NCBI RefSeq assembly: GCF_028209395.1
Contig: NZ_JAQLDQ010000003.1
Coordinates: forward strand, 1 to 64,000
Reading direction: 5' to 3'
Source: Collinsella aerofaciens
GTDB lineage: Bacteria; Actinomycetota; Coriobacteriia; Coriobacteriales; Coriobacteriaceae
DNA length: 64,000 bases
The position numbers and the translations under genes are program-made. Shown one piece after another: positions 16,061 through 23,561 of this stretch; positions within the stretch are counted from its first letter, which is position 1; every line of letters begins with the position of its first letter. Below the pieces are notes generated by a model that searched no databases, was not told where the DNA came from, and saw nothing but the letters and a program-made list of their open reading frames with translations.

Positions 16061-17804
16061 GGTGGACCATCTCCTTGGTAATTCGAACGACATCGGTGAC
16101 CTCGCTCACCTGCGCAAAAGCGGGCGAGACGGAAGATGCCAGACGGCGCGAGAGTTCGATGACCTGGGGCGGCTCAACGTAGGCATGCTGCATGAGTTCG
16201 ATGTTCGAGAACAGCTCGTGCGTGCGGCCGCGATCGAGGATGCGACCGTCGGCCATTACTACGATGCGCTCGGCAAAGTCGGAGACGACTTCCATGTCGT
16301 GGCAGACCATGATTACGGCGCAGCCACGCTCGGCCATGGTACGCACCGTTTCCATGACGGTCATGCACTCGCGGTAATCAAGGCCGCTCGTGGGCTCGTC
16401 GAGCACCACGATTTTGGGCTCTACGACCACGACGGAGGCGAGTGCCACCATTTGTCGCTGGCCGCGCGAAAGCGAGAAAGGCGCCTCGTCGGCCGGCAAG
16501 CCAAAGCGGTCGATGACGAGTTGGGCACGACGCAGAGCCTCGGCGCGGTCCATGCCGCCAAGCTCCAAGCCAAAGGCGACCTCGTCGAGCACGGTGTCCT
16601 TGCAGATTTGACGGTCAGGGTTTTGGAAGAGGGTTGCGACCTCGCGGGCAATGCGGCTCGTGGGGACGGTTGCGGTATCCAGTCCCGTGACGCGCACGCT
16701 GCCCGAGGCGGGCTTGAGCAGACCCGCGAGCAGCTTGGTGAGCGTGGTCTTGCCGGCACCGTTTTGGCCGACGATGCCCACGAGCTCGCCAGGATAGAGC
16801 GTCAGGCTAAGGTCGTGTACGGCGGCTCCGCCATTGGGATAGGCAAACTCAACATGGTCGAAGGTGAGTACGGGTTCGGCGTCCTTGGCATGAGGGCGCA
16901 ACGACGGTGCATGCGGGGAACCGGCGGGCGCCTGGGCTTCGATAGCCGCGCGTGCGGGGTCGACGATGCCCGAAATCAGGCACTCGGCCTCATCGACATC
17001 CAAGCAAGGGGTACCGCTTACTAGACCATCGGTTTCGAGGCTATTGAAGATACGCGTGACGCGAGGGCAGTCGACGCCGATGGCACGAAGCTCGTCGGTA
17101 TGCGCGAAGACCTCGTGTGGCTCGCCCTGCAGCGCGATTTCGCCATGGTTGAGCACGAGCACGCGGTTGCAGTACTCCGAGAGCAGGGCGACCTTTTGCT
17201 CAACGACGACGATGGTGATTCCAAGTGTGCGGTTTGCCTCACGCAGCGTCTCGAAGACCAACGTGGAGCTGGCGGGGTCGAGTGCCGCGGTGGGCTCGTC
17301 GAGAACCAAGACGCGCGGACGCATGGCGAGGATGGCGGCGATGGCTACCTTTTGCTTCTGTCCGCCCGAGAGGGTGGCGATCTCGCGGTCGCGCAGGTCG
17401 CTGATGCCGACGGTCTCGAGCGTTTCGCTCACGCGCTGCTCGATCTGGTCGTGGGGAACGCCAAAGTTCTCGAGGCCAAAGAGCATCTCGTCCTCGACGA
17501 CCGAAGCGACCATCTGCGTGTCGATATCCTGCAGCACACTGCCGACGATTTGCGACACGTCGGTCAGCGAGACCTCGCAGGTGTCGTGGCCGTCAACCAT
17601 GACGGACCCAAAGAACGTGCCGGTGTAGTGGTGGGGCACGGCACCCGACAGGCAGGCGGCAAGCGTGGACTTGCCGGCGCCCGAGGGCCCGATGATGCCG
17701 ATGAAATCTCCCTTGTTCACGCTGAGCGAGATGTGGCTGAGCGCCTGCTCGGTTTGCGTGCCATAGGAGAACGAGACATCGTCGACGTTGATGATCGTTT
17801 CCAT
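16053..17804 (-). CDS. ECF transporter energy-coupling ATPase, two ATPase domains in one chain
   Basis: The 583-residue protein contains two complete ABC ATPase domains. The first (about 5-240) has Walker A GPSGAGKST, signature LSGGQKQK and Walker B VLVLDEPT. The second (about 310-540) has GQNGAGKTT, LSRGQRQM and IVVLDEPT. The linker between them is about 60 residues. ECF systems normally use two separate ATPases; fused forms are known in Actinobacteria. It powers uptake with EcfT and the S component encoded 212 bp upstream. Ribosome site AAAGG. Confidence 0.92.
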   Translation of the reverse strand: METIINVDDVSFSYGTQTEQALSHISLSVNKGDFIGIIGPSGAGKSTLAACLSGAVPHHYTGTFFGSVMVDGHDTCEVSLTDVSQIVGSVLQDIDTQMVASVVEDEMLFGLENFGVPHDQIEQRVSETLETVGISDLRDREIATLSGGQKQKVAIAAILAMRPRVLVLDEPTAALDPASSTLVFETLREANRTLGITIVVVEQKVALLSEYCNRVLVLNHGEIALQGEPHEVFAHTDELRAIGVDCPRVTRIFNSLETDGLVSGTPCLDVDEAECLISGIVDPARAAIEAQAPAGSPHAPSLRPHAKDAEPVLTFDHVEFAYPNGGAAVHDLSLTLYPGELVGIVGQNGAGKTTLTKLLAGLLKPASGSVRVTGLDTATVPTSRIAREVATLFQNPDRQICKDTVLDEVAFGLELGGMDRAEALRRAQLVIDRFGLPADEAPFSLSRGQRQMVALASVVVVEPKIVVLDEPTSGLDYRECMTVMETVRTMAERGCAVIMVCHDMEVVSDFAERIVVMADGRILDRGRTHELFSNIELMQHAYVEPPQVIELSRRLASSVSPAFAQVSEVTDVVRITKEMVHRG

Positions 17805-17822
17805 GGATACCTTTCATAGTCA

Positions 17823-17866
17823 TTGGGGATGTTCTTACATGACTAGTCGTTTAAGAACGTCCCCAA
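17823..17866. repeat. 15-bp inverted repeat between S component and ecfA
   Basis: TTGGGGATGTTCTTA (17823-17837) and TAAGAACGTCCCCAA (17852-17866) pair with one mismatch that is a wobble on one strand, around a loop containing the palindrome GACTAGTC. A TTTT run precedes it on the minus strand, but no T run follows on that strand, so it is not a clear terminator for the S component transcript. Confidence 0.6.
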
Positions 17867-17908
17867 AAGCTCGTTGTTTGGGACGGTCTTTGGTGGTGAA
17901 GCACGGAG

Positions 17909-18011
17909 ACGGCTTTACGAGGTGCCCCAGGTTGGCGCGAAAGAGGAACGAAGTGTACTTGGGTACGCGAGCGACGAATGAACGCCAAGATGGGCTGGCT
18001 TGTAAAGCCGA
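17909..18011 (-). repeat. structured intergenic repeat element, copy C (divergent)
   Basis: The outer stem is CGGCTTTAC (17910-17918) with GTAAAGCCG (18002-18010). The inner stem is CCCA-GG-TTGGCG (17926-17937) with CGCCAA-GA-TGGG (17983-17994), keeping the GG/GA internal mismatch of copy A. The conserved loops CGAAAGAGGA (17938-17947) and CGACGAATGAA (17972-17982) flank a hairpin GTGTAC-TTGG-GTACGC (17953-17968). It begins just after the S component stop codon on the minus strand, the same placement and orientation as copies A and B. Confidence 0.72.
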
Positions 18012-18016
18012 GCAGG

Positions 18017-18589
18017 TTAGTTGAGCTTAAGGGCCTTCTGGATGGGCAGGTAGAGGGCGCCGACCAGAATGGCGTTAAACACGGCGGTCATGGCGACGAC
18101 GGGCAGCATGGCTGCGGCGAGCTCGCCCACAACGCCGAGCATGGCCATCTTGATGACCATGAAGATGACGCCCGAGACAAAAGTGGTCACGAATGTTGCG
18201 ACGATGGCGACGACAGGCTTAACCTGGCCGTCCTTGGCGGCGGCGTTGACAATGACGGCCATGAGCATGGCGGCGATGCCCTCGGCGGCAAAATCGACAA
18301 ACGGCGAGGTGGTGGTGATTTGGATCACGGCCGCCGAGATGAGACCAATGACGAGCGCCTGACCGATGTTGGGGCGAACGACCAGGATGGTGAGGCAGAA
18401 GGCCGAGATAATGAACTCGGGGCTGATCATGCCGCCCGAGATGCCGGAGATGGCCTTGCCGACGGTGAAGTTGAGGATGAAGCCGGCAGCGAGCAGGATG
18501 GCGAGCAGGACGAGGGCGCGGACGTCGAGTTTGCCGCGGTCGGCGGTCTGGACGGTGCGGGGCTGGGCGGCGGTGGTGTTCTGAGACAT
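18017..18589 (-). CDS. ECF transporter S component, probable tryptophan uptake (TrpP-like)
   Basis: About 190 residues with roughly six membrane segments; the first half contains ISPEFIISAF and QITTTSPF, resembling the TrpP family of ECF S components. It binds substrate in the membrane and docks on EcfT and the ATPase encoded downstream. ATG 18589 is chosen for the AAAGGA 8 bases upstream; the frame extends 10 codons further. Upstream lie a leader peptide with three Trp codons and a terminator, which argue strongly for tryptophan as substrate and for attenuation control. Assignment of substrate rests on that leader. Confidence 0.85.
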   Translation of the reverse strand: MSQNTTAAQPRTVQTADRGKLDVRALVLLAILLAAGFILNFTVGKAISGISGGMISPEFIISAFCLTILVVRPNIGQALVIGLISAAVIQITTTSPFVDFAAEGIAAMLMAVIVNAAAKDGQVKPVVAIVATFVTTFVSGVIFMVIKMAMLGVVGELAAAMLPVVAMTAVFNAILVGALYLPIQKALKLN

Positions 18590-18634
18590 GGTGAAAATCC
18601 TTTCGGAATGGGGGTGCAAGAGAAAAGTGGAGGC

Positions 18635-18764
18635 GCGTGATGCGAATGCGATCGGGCTCGAGATAGAAAAAGGCCCCCGGTCGAAACCGGAGGCCTTCCA
18701 ATCACCTAGAGCGCAAAAACAGGCGTGAGGGACTCACTGTCGACCGATCGTATTCGCATCACGC
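18635..18764. repeat. 21-bp inverted repeat enclosing the Trp attenuator
   Basis: Bases 18744-18764, the part of the leader peptide gene after its Trp codons, are complementary to 18635-18655 beyond the terminator, with one G-U-type difference over 21 bp. Formed in read-through RNA, the stem would tie the leader reading frame to the 5' region of the S component message. Confidence 0.7.
18664..18700 (-). terminator. attenuator terminator of the Trp leader
   Basis: On the minus strand AAGGCCTCCGGT pairs with ACCGGGGGCCTT around TTCG and is followed by TTTTTC. It stands 34 bases after the leader peptide stop. CGGTCGA in the leader (18746-18740) is complementary to TCGACCG in the terminator 3' arm (18684-18678), giving a competing antiterminator. 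Confidence 0.8.
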
Positions 18765-18802
18765 CACCACCAGTTGTTGAGAGACTTCATCGTGTTCTTC
18801 AT
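18734..18802 (-). CDS. tryptophan leader peptide (22 residues, three consecutive Trp)
   Basis: ATG 18802 opens a 22-codon frame containing NNWWWRDAN and ending with TGA. AAGGAG lies 8 bases upstream. A run of three Trp codons, a nearby terminator and a competing antiterminator pairing are the hallmarks of ribosome-mediated attenuation. Low charged tRNA-Trp would stall the ribosome at the WWW codons and favour transcription of the S component gene. A TATAGT box (18866-18861) upstream is a possible -10 element. The region 18803-18989 otherwise contains only this leader and the convergent C69 terminators. Confidence 0.85.
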   Translation of the reverse strand: MKNTMKSLNNWWWRDANTIGRQ

Positions 18803-18911
18803 GTTGGTGGCTCCTTTCGTGATGCCGTGGCGCGGTCGCACCTAGTTGCTGTTGCGCTGCACTATAGCACAGCGAAGTGTGTGCGGGGAAATCTTTTTTA
18901 AAAAGATTTCA

Positions 18912-18982
18912 GGCGGGTTTCCCGCCGGTCAAAAGAGCGGGCTGAGCGGGCGAGGCTGCCATTGCTGCCTTGTCCGCTCAGC
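18912..18982 (-). terminator. terminator hairpins after the C69 peptidase gene
   Basis: Read on the minus strand after the stop at 18990, GCTGAGCGG pairs with CCGCTCAGC, then GGCGGG-AAA-CCCGCC forms a second hairpin followed by an AT-rich palindrome with runs of T and A (18889-18911). Confidence 0.6.
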
Positions 18983-18989
18983 TAAGACG

Positions 18990-20939
18990 TTACTCCTTAT
19001 TGCGACGGTAGAGGAAGTAACCGCCCGCGGAGATGACGGCAACGCCAGCGATGGCGAATGCGGCCACCATGCGGCCATCAAAACGATCACCGGTGGTGGG
19101 CAGGCCGCCCTTGGTGTTCGTCTTGTTGGTGGTTACCGTGGTCGTGGTGTCCGACTTGCCAGGCTTCTCGGGCTTGGTGGTGGGCTGCTCGGGCTTAGCG
19201 GGCTGCTCGGGGGTACCGGGCTGCTCAGGAGTACCGGGCTGCTCAGGAGTACCAGGCTGATCCGGGGTTACCGGGTCGGTGGCAAGAGCGTCCTTGGCGT
19301 AGGTGATGGACACCTTGAGGCCGTTGGTCTCGGTGTTCAGGTCGCTCGGGGTGAAGGGCTGGTCGAAGTTTTCGGCCTTCTGATAGGCGCGCATCTCCTG
19401 GAGCAGGGCCTTGCACTTCTTGTAGGTGTTCTCGGTAGCAGCCTTGCCGGCCTTGTTGGCCAGGGCAGTGCGGCCCTCGGTGGTCGTCTCGGCTAGCATG
19501 GCGGCGTCAACTTCCTTGTTCTGCTCGATGAGCTCGTTCTGGAGCGCATCGAGGTAGGCACGGACGCTGATACCAAGGGTGTCAGGGTTCTCAAAGCAGA
19601 GCGAGCTGATGTCCATGAGGACGTAGTTGATTGAGTTCTCGGGCTCCTCGTTGTACACGACGTCAGTCTGTTTGCAGTGATCGAAGGAGACGGTCTGATC
19701 GCTGAAGTACGGGCTGACCTCAGTTATCAGAGCGGAGTACAACGGGATGGCGACGGAGTACGCGGCGCGGGAGAGCATTTCCCACTGGATGGTAGCGACT
19801 TCGGGGTCATACCCGCGACGAATCTGGAAGAGGTTGATCTCGGTGTTGCGCTCGCTGCCGATGCAATAAACACCATCAGTGTTCGCGTTGAGGCCAGGGA
19901 CGTTCTCGCCGCGGTTGCCGAAGGCGCGAATCAACTCGAAAGTGCTCCAACCAGACTTGCCAGGCTTGAAGAACAGGGGCTGGATTTCGCTGACCATGGC
20001 TCCCTTTTGGTCAGGTTTTCCTTTCTCCTTTACTGTGATAATGTCGTAATCTGTGCCTTCGGTCAGCTGACTACCAAAATAATCGCGGCCTTGCACATAG
20101 CGGGACCACTGGTTTACGCCGGAATCGGCGAGGCTTTCGCCATACGTTTGGGCGACATCGAATTTGCCGTCAGCGGAGTATTTGGCGAAACCCTTTTCTT
20201 CGGGCATGGATTGGATCTTTTCAGAGTGGAGGCAATTCTCGGTGTCATTGAGGTCGACATCGTAGTTGAGGCTCCCGATATTAGGGTTGAGCGACGCGAC
20301 GTCGTCAGCGAGCTTCATGGCGATCCACTGATGGGCGGAAAGTGTGGCGAACAGCCAGGTCTCGTTGTTGTCGGCGATGATGATCTGGTCGTTGGTGCAG
20401 ACGCCTTGATCATCGATCAGGCTGCCGAGAAGCTCGACGCCCTCGCGGGCCGTGGCGCTCTCGCCCAGGATGATGCTGCCGTAACTGTACTCGCCCAGAC
20501 CCACTTCCTCATCGATGAGGTCTGCTGCAGCGGCCTCCTCGTTATAGGAGGTGCTTAGCGTGGCGGAGCAGGAGACGCCCTTCTCGTTGATGCCGGCCTC
20601 GGAGTAGGCGTCGGTGCGACCCATCCAGTTGGAGGGGTGGTCGCGTACATAGCTGTAGCGATAGGTAGGCTTGTTCGAAGTGTATTCAAAAGCAGATTCA
20701 ATCGAGCTGTACTTAAAGCCAGGTTCGTGGGCAGGTTCGATGCCGTAGTGCTTAAGATAGCGCTTGCCAAAGTCCTCGGCGCGGCCGTAGTACGTGTTGC
20801 CGTCCGCCGTGAGCTTGCCGCCCATGTAGATCTGCGTGCAGGCGAGCGCAGACGTCGGCATGGACATGATGGTTGCAGCTCCAAAGGCGAGGCCTATGCC
20901 AAGCTTTTTGAGCGCGTTGACGGGGTGAGTTTTCCTCAT
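18990..20939 (-). CDS. secreted, LPxTG-anchored C69-family peptidase
   Basis: The 649-residue protein has a signal peptide (about 1-33) ending SALA just before Cys34, the N-terminal nucleophile of C69 dipeptidases (family of PepD), followed by GRAEDFG. The C69 domain spans roughly 34-470. A helical region (about 480-565) and a Thr/Pro/Glu repeat tract (TPEQPG, about 575-605) lead to LPTTGD, a hydrophobic segment and RRNKE, a complete sortase sorting signal. It should be a wall-attached Ntn-type peptidase digesting peptides outside the cell. A long leader (ATG at 20939, -10 near 21085) contains a hairpin close to the ribosome site. Confidence 0.88.
   Translation of the reverse strand: MRKTHPVNALKKLGIGLAFGAATIMSMPTSALACTQIYMGGKLTADGNTYYGRAEDFGKRYLKHYGIEPAHEPGFKYSSIESAFEYTSNKPTYRYSYVRDHPSNWMGRTDAYSEAGINEKGVSCSATLSTSYNEEAAAADLIDEEVGLGEYSYGSIILGESATAREGVELLGSLIDDQGVCTNDQIIIADNNETWLFATLSAHQWIAMKLADDVASLNPNIGSLNYDVDLNDTENCLHSEKIQSMPEEKGFAKYSADGKFDVAQTYGESLADSGVNQWSRYVQGRDYFGSQLTEGTDYDIITVKEKGKPDQKGAMVSEIQPLFFKPGKSGWSTFELIRAFGNRGENVPGLNANTDGVYCIGSERNTEINLFQIRRGYDPEVATIQWEMLSRAAYSVAIPLYSALITEVSPYFSDQTVSFDHCKQTDVVYNEEPENSINYVLMDISSLCFENPDTLGISVRAYLDALQNELIEQNKEVDAAMLAETTTEGRTALANKAGKAATENTYKKCKALLQEMRAYQKAENFDQPFTPSDLNTETNGLKVSITYAKDALATDPVTPDQPGTPEQPGTPEQPGTPEQPAKPEQPTTKPEKPGKSDTTTTVTTNKTNTKGGLPTTGDRFDGRMVAAFAIAGVAVISAGGYFLYRRNKE
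19196..19262. repeat. 18-bp tandem repeat coding for TPEQPG units
   Basis: The unit ACCGGGCTGCTCAGGAGT is repeated about three times with small changes inside the stalk-coding part of the C69 peptidase gene. Copy number is likely to vary between strains by slippage. Confidence 0.8.
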
Positions 20940-20958
20940 TTTCCCTCCCAGCGTGCGA

Positions 20959-20982
20959 AAGCTCTCCGTTGCCAGAGAGCTT
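20959..20982 (-). promoter_or_regulatory. leader hairpin just before the C69 peptidase gene
   Basis: AAGCTCTC and GAGAGCTT pair around an 8-base loop 20 bases before ATG 20939, close to the GGGAGGG ribosome site. I do not recognise it as a known riboswitch. Together with the promoter and terminator nearby it accounts for the gene-free stretch 20940-21245. Confidence 0.4.
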
Positions 20983-21084
20983 CAGCCAATAAAGACACCC
21001 CATTAGCGTAACGAACTGGAAACAATATTCATCTATGAAAGAAACTTACTCGATAAGCGTAATGAAATATGCGATGAGTGGTTA

Positions 21085-21113
21085 ATTATACTCGGTTTGT
21101 AGCTTTACTTTAA
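21085..21113 (-). promoter_or_regulatory. candidate promoter of the C69 peptidase gene
   Basis: A perfect TATAAT on the minus strand (21090-21085) is preceded by TTAAAG (21113-21108) with 17 bp spacing in an AT-rich tract. The leader would be about 140 bases long. Confidence 0.45.
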
Positions 21114-21175
21114 TAAAGACGTCCTGCAATTACATTACCTGAATAAAGCGCCTTGCACGGGGCGCAAAGAAAATT

Positions 21176-21210
21176 CCCCGCTGTTTGGCAAATGCATAAA
21201 CAGCAGGGGA
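21176..21210 (-). terminator. terminator after the lipid kinase and small-peptide genes
   Basis: On the minus strand CCCCTGCTGTTT pairs, with a bulge, with AAACAGCGGGG and is followed by AATTTTCTTT. It lies 36 bases after the small gene stop. Confidence 0.7.
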
Positions 21211-21245
21211 GACGATAATTGGATGAATATCATACCAATGTGGAA

Positions 21246-21338
21246 TTACTTCTTCCGGCGGTGGATCACGTTGATCGCATAGCCGACGAGCATGGCCAAA
21301 ACGATGATGATAAAGCCGAGCAGGGGATTGTCGTTCAT
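21246..21338 (-). CDS. 30-residue single-span membrane peptide
   Basis: ATG 21338 has a perfect AGGAGG six bases upstream and opens a 30-codon frame: a short polar start (MNDNP), a hydrophobic span of about 18 residues (FIIIVLAMLVGYAINVI) and a basic end (HRRKK). It begins 9 bases after the lipid kinase stop and is followed by a terminator, so it closes that operon. No family is recognised. The ribosome site, the topology and the terminator support a real small protein. Confidence 0.65.
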   Translation of the reverse strand: MNDNPLLGFIIIVLAMLVGYAINVIHRRKK

Positions 21339-21347
21339 AGGGTCCTC

Positions 21348-22265
21348 CTATTTTCCGAGCGGGGAGAATTCGTCGACGATGAGGTCGAGGCATTGCGGAA
21401 GCGCGCGGGCTCCAAAGACGCCCGAATTGCTGGAGATAATCTCGCCATCGAACTGCATGCCCAGCGACGGGGTGCAGGTGATCTTGGCTTCCTTGGTCTG
21501 GATGATCTTGAACTGCGGGCGGCCGAGTACCTTGCCGGCGGGGTCGAGTGCGGCGGTGATCACAGTCGGTAGAAGCTGCACAGTTTTTACGGGTTCGATG
21601 ACCGCAATGTCGACCATGCCATCGTTCATACGGCAGTCGGGGAACAGGTTGATGTCGTTTTGGATGACCGAGGTGTTGCCGGCCATGCAGCAGATGCCGT
21701 CGAGCTCCTCGACAATGCCGTCATGCTCAATCGTAAAGTGCGCCACCGTGGGATTGGGCGTGGCGAGCGCGGAGAGGAAGTAAGCGATCTCGCCGATGTC
21801 GTTTTTGGTGGGGGCGGCCTTCATCATGATCTCGGCGTCGAAGCCCGAGCCGGCGATGATGATAAAGCCGTGGCGCTTCTCGTTGCCGTTCTCGTCGAGC
21901 CAAAAGAGCTCGCCCATGTCGACTTTGACCGTGCGACCGGCACGGCAGGCCTTGGCGAGCGCCGCCGCCTCGGGGGCATTACCGATGTTGTTGAAGAACA
22001 GGCAGGCCGTACCGGAGGGGAAGACGAGCGTGGGGACACCGCATCCGCGCATCTGGTCGAGCACGTTGGAGACAGTGCCGTCGCCGCCCGAAACGACCAC
22101 GCGGTCAAACTCGCGCACGTCTGCCACGGCGTCCTCGGGTTCCATGCCATCGCCGATAAAGCGCATCACGACCTCGTCGCCGCCCTGTGCAAGGGCGTGC
22201 GTGAATGCGAAGATTTCATCTGAGCTGGGGCCCGATGCCGGGTTGTGGATGATAAGGCAGCGCAT
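21348..22265 (-). CDS. diacylglycerol kinase family lipid kinase
   Basis: The 305-residue protein starts MRCLIIHNPASG and carries the catalytic-domain motif VVSGGDGTVSNV (about 58-69) and a PSGTACLF segment, typical of DagK/YegS/BmrU-like kinases. These phosphorylate diacylglycerol or related lipids with ATP at the inner membrane face. The usual family TANDFA-like segment is replaced by TACLFF, so substrate specificity is uncertain. Length is normal. The 30-residue membrane peptide gene follows directly. Confidence 0.85.
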   Translation of the reverse strand: MRCLIIHNPASGPSSDEIFAFTHALAQGGDEVVMRFIGDGMEPEDAVADVREFDRVVVSGGDGTVSNVLDQMRGCGVPTLVFPSGTACLFFNNIGNAPEAAALAKACRAGRTVKVDMGELFWLDENGNEKRHGFIIIAGSGFDAEIMMKAAPTKNDIGEIAYFLSALATPNPTVAHFTIEHDGIVEELDGICCMAGNTSVIQNDINLFPDCRMNDGMVDIAVIEPVKTVQLLPTVITAALDPAGKVLGRPQFKIIQTKEAKITCTPSLGMQFDGEIISSNSGVFGARALPQCLDLIVDEFSPLGK

Positions 22266-22363
22266 ACTTACGTTCCCGTTCTGTGACTAACCGAGTATAG
22301 TTGTAAGGCAATGCCGATATCCTACCCGTGTTTTTCGGGCCTAACCTTATTCGATGGGTTGAT

Positions 22364-23497
22364 ATGTACATTTCCACACATCAGGCTCTACTCGACTTTT
22401 GCCAGCGCGCCCGTGAGTTCGACGCGATTGCCGTCGATACCGAGTTTTTGCGCGAGCGCACGTTCCATCCGCGTCTGTGTTTGGTTCAGATTGCCACCCC
22501 TGCCGAGAGCGTAGCGGTCGATCCCCTGGTAATCGACGACCTATCGCCGCTGGCCGAGCTTATGGCCGACGAGAGCGTGACCAAGGTCTTCCACGCCTGC
22601 TCGCAGGATATGGAGGTCATGCTCCATACCGTAGGCGTGCTGCCGCGTCCGATTTTTGACACGCAGGTGGCCGCCGCCTTTTTGGGCGAGCGTCAGCAGA
22701 TTTCCTACGGCGCGCTCGTGCAGACGTTTTGCGGCGTCTCATTGCCCAAGACCGAGTCACTGACCGACTGGTCGCGTCGCCCGCTGACCGATAAGCAGAT
22801 TGAGTACGCGATCGATGACGTCAAGTATCTGATCGTGGCCTATACCGAGATGATGAGCCGCCTGCGCGAGCTGGGCCGCGTGGACTGGGTGCTCGACGAG
22901 CTGCGCCCGCTGGCTGACGAGTCGCACTATCGCGCCGATCGCCACGAGGCGTTCCGCAAGGTCAAACGCATCAACTCGTGCAGTCGTCACCAGCTGGGTA
23001 TCGCGCGCGAGCTCGCCGCCTGGCGTGAGGACCGCGCCGAGCGCCGCAACATCCCGCGCAAATGGGTCATGTCCGACGACACGCTGCTTGCGCTCGTTAA
23101 ACGCAATCCCGTGCGCGTTGAGGAGTTCCGCAGCATTCGCGGTACCGATCAGTTGGGGGAGCGCGACGTGGACGGTGCGCTCATGGCCATCAAGCGCGGC
23201 GCAAGCTGCCCGCACGATCGCCTGCCGCTCATGGTGCGCGGGCATCGCCAGATCTCTCCGGAGTTGGAGAGCGTGACGGATCTCATGTACGCGCTCATCC
23301 GCCTGGTTGCCGAACGCTCGGGAGTGGCGACCTCGGTCATTGCCTCGCGCGATGACCTGGCCGACTACATTGAGCATCCCGAGCAGAGCCCCTTGCGCGA
23401 AGGCTGGCGCTTTGAGCTTGTGGGCTCGCGCCTGGACGATCTGCTCTCGGGCAACATGGGGTTGACGGTCAAAGATGGCAAAATTGAATTGCTGTAA
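22364..23497 (+). CDS. rnd: ribonuclease D
   Basis: About 377 residues. The DEDDy 3'-5' exonuclease domain (about 1-180) shows AVDTEFLRER, FHACSQDMEVM and YAIDDVKYL, giving the acidic residues and Tyr of the RNase D active site. An HRDC domain follows (about 205-285). RNase D trims tRNA and other stable RNA 3' ends. ATG 22364 (MYISTHQ) matches the usual family start; the frame extends 12 codons to GTG 22328 without a ribosome site. It diverges from the lipid kinase gene. Confidence 0.9.
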   Translation: MYISTHQALLDFCQRAREFDAIAVDTEFLRERTFHPRLCLVQIATPAESVAVDPLVIDDLSPLAELMADESVTKVFHACSQDMEVMLHTVGVLPRPIFDTQVAAAFLGERQQISYGALVQTFCGVSLPKTESLTDWSRRPLTDKQIEYAIDDVKYLIVAYTEMMSRLRELGRVDWVLDELRPLADESHYRADRHEAFRKVKRINSCSRHQLGIARELAAWREDRAERRNIPRKWVMSDDTLLALVKRNPVRVEEFRSIRGTDQLGERDVDGALMAIKRGASCPHDRLPLMVRGHRQISPELESVTDLMYALIRLVAERSGVATSVIASRDDLADYIEHPEQSPLREGWRFELVGSRLDDLLSGNMGLTVKDGKIELL

Positions 23498-23561
23498 GGA
23501 AGCCTAGCCGCTTGAGTGGGTAGAATGCCTCCAACGTGTAACTCGATTCGGAGGAATTCGC

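Noticed and set aside
17978..18640. A frame beginning inside element C (MNAKMGWLVKPSR...) running through the S component gene antisense
   Set aside because: The opposite strand has a clear membrane S component; the start lies in a repeat element.
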